NCBI RefSeq assembly: GCF_013283665.1
Contig: NZ_JABEKU010000001.1
Location: 1,054,001 to 1,118,000 of the forward strand
Length of the DNA: 64,000 bases
Direction of reading: 5' to 3'
DNA from: Ensifer sesbaniae
GTDB lineage: Bacteria > Pseudomonadota > Alphaproteobacteria > Rhizobiales > Rhizobiaceae
The position numbers and the translations under genes were made by a program. Positions 55,936-64,000 of the stretch are shown here, one piece after another (the first letter of the stretch is position 1; every line of letters begins with the position of its first letter). The notes beneath the pieces are model-generated. The model was not told the DNA's origin. It saw only the letters and a program-made list of their open reading frames with translations, and searched no databases.

Positions 55936-56014
55936 CGGACATAACCGTAACGGGTTGCGGCGGGCAGCCGGATCGGAGCCTGAAACGCATGGGTGTGCGC
56001 CCGTGCGGGTTCCT

Positions 56015-56052
56015 GTCCTGCCTCTCCGAAACATGGCGCATGAGGACAGGAC
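56015..56052 (+). promoter_or_regulatory. RBS-sequestering hairpin of the cobalamin riboswitch
   Basis: GTCCTGCCTC (56015-56024) pairs with GAGGACAGGAC (56042-56052) apart from one bulged A. The second arm contains the Shine-Dalgarno and directly abuts the gbcA ATG at 56053, so folding would block initiation. This is the expected expression platform of a translational off-switch. Confidence 0.75.
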
Positions 56053-57297
56053 ATGGATACCAAGACCGATATGCTTCGCAAGCTGAAGGGCCGGCGTGAC
56101 GGCTACAGCCTCGATCGGGCCTTCTACATCGATCCCGACTATTACCGGCAGGATCTCGAAAACATCTGGTACAAGGACTGGCTGTTCATCGGCCATGACT
56201 GCGAGATCCCGCGGGCCGGCAACTATTTCACCGTCCAGGTCGGCGATTTTCCCGTCGTCATCACCCGCGATCGCCAGGGAGCGGTCCGCGCGCTTCACAA
56301 TTCCTGCCGGCACCGCGGTTCGCGCGTCTGCACGCAGCACAAGGGGTCTTCGGCGAAGCTCGTCTGTCCCTATCATCAATGGACCTACGAACTTGATGGC
56401 TCGCTGCTCTTCGCGCGCCAGATGGGCGAGGACTTCGACAAGGCGGCCCACAGCCTGAAATCGATCCACTGTGAGACGGTCGGCGGCTATATCTTCATCA
56501 ACCTGTCGGAGACGCCGGCGGATTTCGCGGCCTTCCGTGAACTGGTCACTCCCTATCTCGCTCCGCACCGGCTGGGGGAGACCAAGGTCGCCTTCGAAAG
56601 CACCATCATCGAGAAGGGTAACTGGAAGCTCGTCTGGGAAAACAACCGCGAGTGCTACCATTGCGCCGCCAATCACCCCGAACTCTGCCGCACCTATCCG
56701 GAAGCGCCGACCGCGACCGGGGTGCAGGGCGCCAAGGACGATCCGGTGATTGCCGCCCATTGGGCGAAATGCGAGGCAGAGGGCCTGCCGAGCGAGTTCC
56801 GGATGTCGCCGACCGGCCAGTTCCGCGCCGCGCGCATGCCGCTGGTCGATAATGCCGAAAGCTACACCATGTCGGGTGCGCCTGCCGTCAAAAGGGCGTT
56901 GTCGGCCGATGTCCGGCAGAAGCAGATCGGCACGCTCCTGATGTTCCATTACCCGACCACCTGGAACCATGTGCTTTCCGATCACGCCATCACCTTCCGC
57001 GTGCTGCCGCTCGGGCCGGAGCTCACGCAGGTGACGACGAAGTGGCTGGTCAACAAGGATGCGGTCGAAGGCGTCGACTATACGCTCGATGACCTGACCC
57101 ATGTCTGGACCGAGACCAATGACCAGGATCGCCAGATCGTCGAGGAAAACGCCTTCGGCATCCGCTCGCCGGCCTATGAACCCGGCCCCTATTCGCCGGA
57201 GCATGAAGGCGGCGTGATGCAGTTCGTCGAATGGTACTGCAAGTTCATGGAGCAGCGCCTCGAGGGCGATGCGGCTCCGTTGTCGAAGGTCGCCTGA
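56053..57297 (+). CDS. gbcA: Glycine betaine monooxygenase, Rieske oxygenase subunit
   Basis: 414 aa. Rieske [2Fe-2S] ligands C85, H87, C105 and H108 (CRH...CPYHQWTYELDG), and the catalytic domain iron motif in ENNRECYHCAANHPEL. Closely resembles Pseudomonas GbcA, which N-demethylates glycine betaine to dimethylglycine with release of formaldehyde; a stachydrine demethylase (Stc2-like) activity is the main alternative. Its reductase gene follows after one base. Expression should fall when cobalamin is plentiful, because of the upstream riboswitch. Confidence 0.88.
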   Translation: MDTKTDMLRKLKGRRDGYSLDRAFYIDPDYYRQDLENIWYKDWLFIGHDCEIPRAGNYFTVQVGDFPVVITRDRQGAVRALHNSCRHRGSRVCTQHKGSSAKLVCPYHQWTYELDGSLLFARQMGEDFDKAAHSLKSIHCETVGGYIFINLSETPADFAAFRELVTPYLAPHRLGETKVAFESTIIEKGNWKLVWENNRECYHCAANHPELCRTYPEAPTATGVQGAKDDPVIAAHWAKCEAEGLPSEFRMSPTGQFRAARMPLVDNAESYTMSGAPAVKRALSADVRQKQIGTLLMFHYPTTWNHVLSDHAITFRVLPLGPELTQVTTKWLVNKDAVEGVDYTLDDLTHVWTETNDQDRQIVEENAFGIRSPAYEPGPYSPEHEGGVMQFVEWYCKFMEQRLEGDAAPLSKVA

Positions 57298-57298
57298 C

Positions 57299-58393
57299 AT
57301 GCAGATGGCATCCTCCTTCCACCATTTCGACGAACTGCATGTCTGGATCGACCGGCAGCAAATGCTCGAATGCACTTCGGCGGTCGTCGAAACCGCCGAC
57401 GTCATGACCTTCACCTTCCGCGCGGAGAAGCCAGCCTGGTTTCGTTACCTGCCCGGCCAGTTCGTCACCCTCGAACTGCCGGTCGCGGACGAACCGGTCA
57501 TGCGCACCTATACCCTGTCCTCGACGCCATCGCGGCCGCTCTCGATCGCGGTCACGGTGAAGGCACAGGCCGACAGCATCGGCACCCGCTGGATGTTCGA
57601 CCATCTCAAGCCGGGCATGAAGCTGAGGGCCTTCGGGCCGCTCGGCGATTTCAGCTTCGTCCGCCATCCGGGCGACAAGTACCTGTTCATCTCGGCCGGC
57701 TCCGGCGTCACGCCGATGATGTCGATGACCCGCTGGATGGCGGACTGCGTGCCGGAGACGGACGTCACCTTCATCTCCTGCGCCCGTCGGCCGGAGGATC
57801 TTTTGTTCCGCTCGGAACTCGAGGTCCTGGCAACGCAGATGTCCGGGCTGAACCTCGGCTTCATCGTCGAGGGACATGAGGCACGTCACGGCTGGCATGG
57901 TCTGCGCGGCCGGATCGACGGTGCCAAGTTGCCGCTACTCGCTCCCGACTTCCTGGAACGCACGGTGTTCTGCTGCGGGCCGGAGCCCTTCATGCGCGGT
58001 GTGCGCGAGATGCTGAAGGCAGCCGGTTTCGACATGAGCCGCTATCACGAGGAGAGCTTCCAGCCGGCGGCCGCGCCGGCTGCGGAAGAAATCGCCGTGC
58101 GCGCTGGTATCGGCGATGACGGCGACGGTCAGGTGGCCAAGGTCGCCTTCACCATGAGCGGCAAGGAAGTGGTGGCAAAGCCCGGCCAGACGATCCTGCA
58201 GACGGCCCGCGCCAACGGCGTCAGGATCGGCGCGGCCTGCGAGGGCGGCATCTGCGGCACCTGCCGTGTGATGAAGGTCGCAGGCGAGGTCGAGATGAGC
58301 CACAATGGCGGCATTCTCGATGACGAGATCGACGAGGGCTACATCCTCGCCTGCTGCTCGCGGCCGCTGGGAGATGTCCAGATCGAAGCCTGA
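57299..58393 (+). CDS. gbcB: Glycine betaine monooxygenase reductase subunit
   Basis: 364 aa from the ATG at 57299, one base after the gbcA stop. FAD domain (RTYTLSSTPSRPL), NAD domain (ISAGSGVTPMMSM; CCGPEPFM) and a C-terminal plant-type [2Fe-2S] ferredoxin domain with CEGGICGTCRV and a fourth Cys in ILACC. Passes electrons from NAD(P)H to GbcA. Translationally linked to gbcA and thus under the same riboswitch. Confidence 0.9.
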   Translation: MQMASSFHHFDELHVWIDRQQMLECTSAVVETADVMTFTFRAEKPAWFRYLPGQFVTLELPVADEPVMRTYTLSSTPSRPLSIAVTVKAQADSIGTRWMFDHLKPGMKLRAFGPLGDFSFVRHPGDKYLFISAGSGVTPMMSMTRWMADCVPETDVTFISCARRPEDLLFRSELEVLATQMSGLNLGFIVEGHEARHGWHGLRGRIDGAKLPLLAPDFLERTVFCCGPEPFMRGVREMLKAAGFDMSRYHEESFQPAAAPAAEEIAVRAGIGDDGDGQVAKVAFTMSGKEVVAKPGQTILQTARANGVRIGAACEGGICGTCRVMKVAGEVEMSHNGGILDDEIDEGYILACCSRPLGDVQIEA

Positions 58394-58398
58394 AGGGG

Positions 58399-59550
58399 CT
58401 AGGGCGTGTTACAGGGCGGAGGCTGGACGGTGGCAGACCCTGGGCCGCCGGCATCGGCAGGTGGCTTGGAGCATCCGCCCTGCGCGGCGCCATCGGCCGC
58501 AACTGCCACCTGCAGGGCGCGCTCATGGCGGGCGAAATCGATCGAGCCGGTCACCAGCATGTCGACGCTGCTGCCGGCGCCGCTCGTGGCACCGGCACGG
58601 CTGACGAGCAGTGGCTCGCCAAGCGTTGCGGTCGCCCGTGTGGCCGCGTGCACTCCGGTCCCTTGCGCAGCTTGAGCGACGAGGGTGAGCGGCATTGGTT
58701 TTTCCGGCAGCAACGCGCCTTGCGCCCAGATCGCCTTCAGCGCCAGCGGCGACATCGCGGCGACGTTCACGTCGATGTCGTCCAAGGTGCCGGGCACACG
58801 ATAGGGACAGCGCCGCTTGCCGCAATTGACGCCGGAGGAGAACTGCCACAGCGCATAGCTGTCCCAGTTGCCCATCGGGAAGACCTGGCGGATATCCGGC
58901 TTGTAGCGCGCATACCAGAGCGGCAGGCGCGATAGCAGCCGGTGCTTGGCGCGATGCGTGGCGATGTACTTGGCCGTGATGTGGTTGGTATAGAGGATCG
59001 GATAGCGTCCGGTCCGGGTCTTGATGTGGCCGGCGAAGATGGCGGCATCCTCGAGCGACATGTATTTGTCGGGATCGATGCCTTCGAGATCGAGAACCAT
59101 CAGCTCGTCGTCGCGCGGCTCGGCGTAGTCGAGGAAATGGTTCGCCTGGTCCACCGGGTTGCCGGGACGGGCGAGATGGTAGGCGCCCCACAGCAGCCCG
59201 TGCGAACGGGCGATCATGCGCCGGGTCTGGTAGAGCTCGCGGCTGACGGCGTATTTGCGCCACATGGTCTTGCAGTGGTTGAAGGTGTCGCCATTGTGGT
59301 CGCCGGTGCAGGAGAAGCTTTCGGGCAGGCCGTCGGAGGCCTTGGCGATGAAGCCGGAGATGCGCTTGTCGGCGAGCATGATTTCCCAGTCGATGCTGTT
59401 CATTTCATAGGCGTCAACAATGATGGAATTCGACTTGGTCTTCCAGGGTTCCAGTTCACCGGCGCGTGTGGTCGCCGCCGCGAAAATCAGACCCAGGAAG
59501 GTCGCGAGGCGCAGAATCATCCCTGTGGTGGAGATATACCGCTTAGCCAT
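58399..59550 (-). CDS. GH25 family (lysozyme-like) secreted protein
   Basis: 383 aa. Signal/anchor segment (residues 10-30), GH25 muramidase fold (about 40-270) with IIVDAYEMN at strand 1, the acidic catalytic strand LMVLDLEG, and ALWQFSSG at the end, followed by a 110-residue low-complexity tail with Cys. Predicted to cut peptidoglycan, in the periplasm or outside. Converges on gbcB with 5 bases between stop codons. Confidence 0.82.
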   Translation of the reverse strand: MAKRYISTTGMILRLATFLGLIFAAATTRAGELEPWKTKSNSIIVDAYEMNSIDWEIMLADKRISGFIAKASDGLPESFSCTGDHNGDTFNHCKTMWRKYAVSRELYQTRRMIARSHGLLWGAYHLARPGNPVDQANHFLDYAEPRDDELMVLDLEGIDPDKYMSLEDAAIFAGHIKTRTGRYPILYTNHITAKYIATHRAKHRLLSRLPLWYARYKPDIRQVFPMGNWDSYALWQFSSGVNCGKRRCPYRVPGTLDDIDVNVAAMSPLALKAIWAQGALLPEKPMPLTLVAQAAQGTGVHAATRATATLGEPLLVSRAGATSGAGSSVDMLVTGSIDFARHERALQVAVAADGAAQGGCSKPPADAGGPGSATVQPPPCNTP

Positions 59551-59991
59551 TCTCTGAGATTGCCGACAGTATCGTTAACGCATCGTAAATCTCAGCCCCC
59601 GCGCGAACTGTGCTGGAGGCAAACGCGAATGTATACCGACCTGCGGCTGTATGTGAGTGATGTCTTGCATAGCGACGTCGTATCCCTTCGTCTCGTGGTT
59701 GCAGGCGATCGACGGCAGGAAGGCTTGAAAGCCCGGAGCCGCCAGCTGATTTCCAGTTGCAGCCGGGCTCTTTGCAATTTGGCCCGGACGGTCTCCGAAG
59801 GCGGAACAAGCCTAAGGTCTACGCGCTGCCGCGCGATTTCGGATATTCCGGCTGAGGGAGATCCTTGGATTGGCGCCGATCCGGGCGAATCATGCAGAAG
59901 TTGAGTTCGCGATCGTCGCCCGAAGTCTTCGAGGCTCACGGAATGTGTTTTCGCGGTGGAGGATTTGATGGCCGGGTTTGGCTCCCGGCTC
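59551..59991. other. Gap between the GH25 and CorA/ZntB genes
   Basis: 441 bases. A plus-strand frame from ATG 59629 to 59904 (91 codons, GGAGG 9 bases upstream) is the only coding candidate. Its composition (Ser/Arg-rich, no domain) is not convincing, so I do not call it a gene. No terminator or repeat is evident. Confidence 0.4.
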
Positions 59992-60981
59992 TTAGAGGAT
60001 ACCGATCCGCCTCAGGATCCACCAGGCAAAGCCCATGGAGAGCGCGATGAACAGCGCCGCATAGAGCGTGCCGGTGCCATCGGCGAAGGGCAGCGCCCCG
60101 GTATTCATGCCGAAGAAGCCGGTGACGAGCGTCGGCGGCAGCAGGAAAGCGGTCATCAGCGACAGGATGTAGAGGTGCCGGTTGGTTTCCGAGGAAATCT
60201 TGCTGTCGATCTCTTCGTGCAGCAGGCGCGCCCGCTCCTGCAAGGCGAAGACGTCGCGGTCAACCGCTTCGAGGCGGTCTGAAAGCCGCTCGGCGGCGTC
60301 GATGAAGCCGGGCGGCACCTCGTCTTCGTCCGAGGCGGCAGCCCGTCTCAGCAAGGCCAGGATCGTGCGCAGATGGCGGTGAAGCCGCACGACCGTACGG
60401 CGCAGCGGCGCGAGGCCCGGTTGCTGCCGGTGCCCCGCTTCGCCATAGACGTGATCCTCGATGACATTCAGGTCCTCGGTCAGTTCCAGAACCAGCGAGA
60501 TCAAAGTGCGCTGGAATTCGATCACGATCATCTCGAAGAGATCGATCGGGCGGGCGCATTTCGCGCTCTTCTCGACCGCTGCCTTGACGCGGTCGATGCT
60601 GCGCAGTGGATGCAGGCGCGTGGTGATGATGATCCTGTCGCTGACGGCGAAATGCAGCCAGCCGATCGTCTTGGTCACTGCGTCGAAGGTGCGCTCGAAG
60701 TCGACGAGCGTCCCGTGTACGATATCGTCCGAGACCGTAATCGCGGCCTGCGTGTCGTGGCTGGTCAGCGTCGCGACCGCGAGCGGCGGAAGGTTGCCGA
60801 TCCGCTCGATCAAGGCAGGTGTGCGTGCGTCGGAGAGCGCCAGATGAACCCAGACCCATCCTTCGCCGGCAAGCAGGCTGTCGATCGAAGCGTCGGTGGC
60901 GATGCGCTGGCAGCGGCTTTCGCCGGGCAGAAAACGATAGGCCCATACGATGCCGGGTATTTCGGGGGAAATCAGGTTCAT
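59992..60981 (-). CDS. CorA/ZntB-type metal ion transporter
   Basis: 329 aa from the ATG at 60981 (AAGG upstream); the frame extends further but homology begins here. Two C-terminal membrane helices with FFGMNTGALPF between them, resembling ZntB and the CorA-II branch more than the CorA at 10.2 kb. Substrate could be Zn2+ or Mg2+. Confidence 0.82.
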   Translation of the reverse strand: MNLISPEIPGIVWAYRFLPGESRCQRIATDASIDSLLAGEGWVWVHLALSDARTPALIERIGNLPPLAVATLTSHDTQAAITVSDDIVHGTLVDFERTFDAVTKTIGWLHFAVSDRIIITTRLHPLRSIDRVKAAVEKSAKCARPIDLFEMIVIEFQRTLISLVLELTEDLNVIEDHVYGEAGHRQQPGLAPLRRTVVRLHRHLRTILALLRRAAASDEDEVPPGFIDAAERLSDRLEAVDRDVFALQERARLLHEEIDSKISSETNRHLYILSLMTAFLLPPTLVTGFFGMNTGALPFADGTGTLYAALFIALSMGFAWWILRRIGIL

Positions 60982-61063
60982 CGGAATGCCTTGGCAGGGG
61001 CCCACCGCATGTTCCCTAAAGCGCCACCGACTTAAGGGAGAAAACATGCGGCCATTCAAAAAA

Positions 61064-61110
61064 GCTACAGCGACCTTAGCGCGCCTTACCAAGACGCGCG
61101 GCGTTGTATG
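61064..61110. repeat. Rhizobial intergenic palindromic repeat, family B, partial copy
   Basis: GCTACAGCG to GGCGTTGTATG with an inner GCGCGCC/GACGCGCGGC arm pair. First palindrome only, more diverged than the other copies. Lies in the divergent gap between the CorA/ZntB and acyl-CoA dehydrogenase genes. Confidence 0.6.
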
Positions 61111-61191
61111 CCTTGGCTTCTATGCCCGGTTGATGACAGTTTTGTTACAGGCAAGCACGGCACCGCGTGCGTAGAGGAGTGGGAATTGACG

Positions 61192-61207
61192 TTGACGTTT
61201 ACGTAAA
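61192..61207. promoter_or_regulatory. LiuR-like palindromic operator
   Basis: TTGACGTTTACGTAAA, a near-perfect 16-bp palindrome of the TTnACGT-nn-ACGTnAA type used by MerR-family LiuR regulators of acyl-CoA catabolism genes. It lies 65 bases upstream of the acyl-CoA dehydrogenase start, and a possible -35 TTGACG (61186-61191) adjoins it. Confidence 0.55.
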
Positions 61208-61271
61208 AATCAATAGTGTTCGGCGCAACGAGGATACGCTCTGCGCGACCTGGCTATCTGGGAGGATCATC

Positions 61272-63053
61272 ATGTACAAGGCACCCGTCGACGAGATTGC
61301 GTTCACGCTGAAACACGTGGCAGGCATGGGCGACGCGCTGCAATCGGGCGCCCTTGGCGACCTCGGCGAGGACTTGGTCGATGCCATCCTTTCGGAAGCC
61401 GGCCGGTTCGCGACGGAAGAGGTAGCCCCCCTCGGCGATATCGGCGACCGTCAGGGCTCGCGCCTCGTCGGGGGCAAAGTTCAGACGCCGGATGGCTGGC
61501 GTGACCTCTATCACAGCTGGATCGGCGGCGGCTGGAACGGCCTGACGGCTCCGGAAGCGTACGGCGGCCAGAACCTGCCGCACATGCTGCATGTTGCCGC
61601 CATGGAAATGTGGAACGCCGGTTCCATGGCCTTTGCGCTCGGCCCGACGCTCACCATGGGCGCGATCGAGGCATTGGAGAAGCATGGCTCCGACGCGCTG
61701 AAGGCCACCTATCTGCCGAAGATGGTTTCCGGCGAATGGACCGGCACGATGAATCTGACCGAGCCGCATGCCGGCTCCGACCTCGGCGTGCTCAAGACCC
61801 GTGCCGAGCGCCGCGACGACGGCACCTACCGCATCTTCGGCCAGAAGATCTTCATCACCTGGGGTGAGCACGACTTCACCGACAATATCGTCCATCTGGT
61901 GCTGGCGCGGCTTCCCGATGCGCCGGCCGGCACCAAGGGCATCTCGCTCTTCCTGGTGCCGAAGTTCCTGGTCAAGGCCGATGGTTCGCTCGGCGAACGC
62001 AACGATCTCTTCTGTCATTCGCTCGAGCACAAGCTCGGCATCCATGGCTCACCGACCTGCACGATGATCTATGGCGACGGCAAGTTCGGCGCCGAGAAGG
62101 GCGCGGTCGGTTACCTGATCGGCGAGGAGAATCGCGGCCTTGCCTGCATGTTCACCATGATGAACAACGCCCGGCTTGCCGTCGGCATGCAGGGTGTCGC
62201 CATTGCCGACGCCGCGACGCAGAAGGCGATCGCATTCGCCAAGGAGCGCACCCAGGGCAAGGCGCCGGGCTGGACCGGGCAGGGCATGAGTCCGATCATC
62301 GAGCATCCCGATGTCGCCCGCACGCTTCTGACGATGAAGGCGCTGACGCAAGGCTCGCGCGCGATCTCCTATGCCTGCGCCCATGCCGTCGACATGGCGC
62401 ATGCGGCCGAAGGCGAGAAGGCGAAATACTGGCAGGAACGCTCCAGCCTGCTGACGCCGATTGCCAAGTCCTTTTCGACCGATGCCGGTGTCGACGTCGC
62501 CTCGATGGGCATCCAGGTCCATGGCGGCATGGGCTTCATCGAGGAAACGGGTGCGGCGCGCTACCTGCGCGATGCCCGCATCGCTCCGATCTACGAGGGC
62601 ACGAACGGCATCCAGGCGATCGATCTCGTCACCCGCAAGCTGCCGCTTTCCGACGGCGCCCATGTCCGCGGCTTCATCGGCGAACTGCGCGAAATCGCGT
62701 CTGCCGTGCGCGCTTCGAATCGGAACGGTTTCGGCGAGACGGCTGCGCGTCTCGATGCGGCGCTGGATGACCTGTCGGCTGCGACCGAGTGGTTGATAGC
62801 GGCCGTCGCCGCCAGCAAGCTCGCCGAAGCATTGGCCGGCGCCACGGCCTATCAGCGCCTGTTCGGCCTGGCGCTGACCGGTGTCTATCTCGCAAAGGGT
62901 GGTCTGGCTGAAGTGAGCGATGCCAAGGAAGACCAGCGCATCGCGCTCTGCCGCTTCACGGCGGAAAACCTTCTGGCGGAAACCGCCGCGCTGAAGGATC
63001 GTGTCGTCAACGGCGCCGACAGCCTGGCCGTCGCCCGCGCCGTTCTGGCTTGA
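61272..63053 (+). CDS. Acyl-CoA dehydrogenase, DmdC/AcdA-like long form
   Basis: 593 aa from the ATG at 61272 (GGAGG upstream). The long acyl-CoA dehydrogenase subtype: MYKAPVDEIAFTLKHV start, FAD-binding TMNLTEPHAGSDLG, catalytic Glu in PIYEGTNGIQAIDLV and an extra C-terminal domain from about 470. First step of acyl-CoA beta-oxidation; members include 3-methylmercaptopropionyl-CoA dehydrogenase (DmdC), but the substrate is unknown. Co-transcribed with the enoyl-CoA hydratase gene 10 bases downstream. Confidence 0.9.
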   Translation: MYKAPVDEIAFTLKHVAGMGDALQSGALGDLGEDLVDAILSEAGRFATEEVAPLGDIGDRQGSRLVGGKVQTPDGWRDLYHSWIGGGWNGLTAPEAYGGQNLPHMLHVAAMEMWNAGSMAFALGPTLTMGAIEALEKHGSDALKATYLPKMVSGEWTGTMNLTEPHAGSDLGVLKTRAERRDDGTYRIFGQKIFITWGEHDFTDNIVHLVLARLPDAPAGTKGISLFLVPKFLVKADGSLGERNDLFCHSLEHKLGIHGSPTCTMIYGDGKFGAEKGAVGYLIGEENRGLACMFTMMNNARLAVGMQGVAIADAATQKAIAFAKERTQGKAPGWTGQGMSPIIEHPDVARTLLTMKALTQGSRAISYACAHAVDMAHAAEGEKAKYWQERSSLLTPIAKSFSTDAGVDVASMGIQVHGGMGFIEETGAARYLRDARIAPIYEGTNGIQAIDLVTRKLPLSDGAHVRGFIGELREIASAVRASNRNGFGETAARLDAALDDLSAATEWLIAAVAASKLAEALAGATAYQRLFGLALTGVYLAKGGLAEVSDAKEDQRIALCRFTAENLLAETAALKDRVVNGADSLAVARAVLA

Positions 63054-63063
63054 GGGGAATACC

Positions 63064-63816
63064 ATGACCGACCACGTCCTCATCGAACGGCCGGAAGCCT
63101 ATCCCGGCGTCCAGGTGATCCGCTTCAACCGGCCGGAGAAGAAGAACGCCATCACCCGCGACATGTACGCGAAGATGACCAATGCGCTGACGGTCGCCTC
63201 AAGCGACCAGGCTGTGCGGGCCACCGCCTTCCTCGGCACCGATGGCTGCTTTTCCGCCGGCAACGACATGGCAGACTTCCTCGCCTTCGCCATGGGCGGC
63301 TCCATGGGCATGGAGGTGATCGAGTTCCTGAAGGCGCTGGCGACCGCCACCAAGCCTATCGTCTCGGGGGTCGACGGCCTGGCGATCGGCATCGGCACGA
63401 CCATCCATCTCCATTGCGACCTGACGGTCTCGTCCGAGCGATCCGTGTTCAAGACGCCCTTCGTCGATCTGGCGCTGGTGCCGGAAGCGGCTTCCAGCCT
63501 GATCGCGCCGCGCATCATGGGCCACCAGCGGGCCTTCGCGCTACTTGCCGCCGGCGAAGCTCTGACGGCCCGCGAGGCGCTGGAAGCCGGCTTGATCTGG
63601 AAGGTCGTTGCGCAGGATGCCGTCGAAGGTGAGGCGCTGGCGCTTGCCGCCCGTCTTGCCAAGAAGCCGCCGGAGGCGCTTCGCATCGCCCGCGACCTCG
63701 TCCGTGGCGACCGCAGCGACGTTCTGGCGCGCATCGACGAGGAAGCCAAGCACTTTGCCGCACAGTTGAAGAGCGCCGAGGCACGTGCGGCCTTTGAGGC
63801 CTTCATGCGCCGCTAA
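63064..63816 (+). CDS. Enoyl-CoA hydratase/isomerase family protein
   Basis: 250 aa crotonase-fold protein from the ATG at 63064 (GAGGGG upstream). Oxyanion-hole segments FSAGNDM and GLAIGIGTT are present, and an acidic residue sits in LALVPEAAS. One catalytic Glu of classical hydratases is not obvious, so isomerase activity is possible. It would take the product of the acyl-CoA dehydrogenase just upstream. Confidence 0.87.
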   Translation: MTDHVLIERPEAYPGVQVIRFNRPEKKNAITRDMYAKMTNALTVASSDQAVRATAFLGTDGCFSAGNDMADFLAFAMGGSMGMEVIEFLKALATATKPIVSGVDGLAIGIGTTIHLHCDLTVSSERSVFKTPFVDLALVPEAASSLIAPRIMGHQRAFALLAAGEALTAREALEAGLIWKVVAQDAVEGEALALAARLAKKPPEALRIARDLVRGDRSDVLARIDEEAKHFAAQLKSAEARAAFEAFMRR

Positions 63817-64000
63817 ACAATCCAGGCTTCGTGCATGGGCGAGGCGGGTGCCGCTGTGCGCCCGTTTTCGTGTTCGGGGGCAACGTCCTAGCCGCGACTG
63901 GGTAAAGATCCCGTTGCCGCCGGCATCGCGAACTTGCATAAATCAATTTTAATTGCTTCTTAAATAGCGATCGGTAGCGTGCGGCGCGATAGGCCCATCC
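63817..64000. other. Right edge of the window, no gene seen
   Basis: 184 bases after the enoyl-CoA hydratase gene. It turns AT-rich at about 63935-63970, which may be a promoter for a gene beyond the window. Confidence 0.4.

Noticed and set aside
59629..59904. 91-codon frame between the GH25 and CorA/ZntB genes
   Set aside because: It has a Shine-Dalgarno, but the composition is not protein-like for this genome and no family is recognised. Mentioned under the gap entry only.
1..64000. CRISPR array, prophage, integrative element, tRNA or rRNA
   Set aside because: I looked for regularly spaced repeats, phage structural genes, integrase genes and cloverleaf or rRNA-like stretches and found none. 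The only mobile DNA is the IS3-family element and the small palindromic repeats.

Overview
The window looks like a chromosomal segment of an alphaproteobacterium of the Rhizobiaceae, most likely Sinorhizobium/Ensifer. The evidence is high GC with strong third-position bias, a separate F0 operon (atpI-B-E-b'-b) without the F1 genes, paired LuxR-type regulators next to mrp, two families of rhizobial intergenic palindromic repeats, and gene content typical of that group. This assignment comes from recalled family knowledge; no database was searched.

Layout. 0.1-6.1 kb: a De Ley-Doudoroff type sugar operon (SDR dehydrogenase, 2-keto-3-deoxygalactonate kinase, KDPGal aldolase, SMP-30 lactonase, sugar-acid dehydratase) read leftward, with a divergent IclR regulator and a palindrome in the shared promoter. 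6.3-8.0 kb: two tandem LuxR-like regulators. 8.0-8.5 kb: a gene-free stretch with a sigma-54-like promoter and a terminator-like hairpin, a candidate small RNA. 8.5-14.6 kb: mrp, a CorA family transporter, kup and a SleB-type cell wall hydrolase. 14.8-17.6 kb: the F0 ATP synthase operon, whose terminator is split by a 1440-bp IS3-family element (17.6-19.1 kb).

19.3-29.3 kb: housekeeping genes, including rnhB, a PA0069-type radical SAM protein, a small glycosyltransferase, moaB-ispE-TPR protein, a polyprenyl diphosphate synthase, a DUF2007 protein, an N6-adenine methyltransferase and an S49 peptidase. 29.4-37.2 kb: glyQ and glyS, separated by a kinase remnant, a small secreted protein, lemA, a second-type aroA and a DUF2207 membrane protein. 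37.4-40.4 kb: a cupin, a DUF523 protein, a secreted protein and purD.

40.5-43.9 kb: a PotD/NspS-like periplasmic polyamine-binding protein translationally coupled to a membrane GGDEF-EAL protein, with no transporter genes nearby. This resembles the Vibrio NspS-MbaA polyamine/c-di-GMP sensing pair. 44.1-49.2 kb: an Fsr-like MFS exporter with a divergent AraC regulator, MipA/OmpV, ubiA, a 34-aa small protein and a DUF6101-type protein. 49.6-55.4 kb: an 824-aa protein built from about six DUF1217-like repeats, a D-2-hydroxyacid dehydrogenase-like flavoprotein, a Sua5-type TsaC and an unknown protein. 55.7-58.4 kb: a complete cobalamin riboswitch, with a hairpin that would mask the ribosome binding site, ahead of glycine betaine demethylase genes gbcAB. 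58.4-63.8 kb: a GH25 protein, a second CorA/ZntB, and an acyl-CoA dehydrogenase plus enoyl-CoA hydratase pair behind a LiuR-like operator.

The best candidates for new biology are the riboswitch-gbcAB arrangement, the polyamine-binding protein/GGDEF-EAL pair, the sigma-54-linked small RNA candidate upstream of mrp, and the IS inserted exactly in the loop of the atp terminator. No tRNA, rRNA or CRISPR array was recognised.
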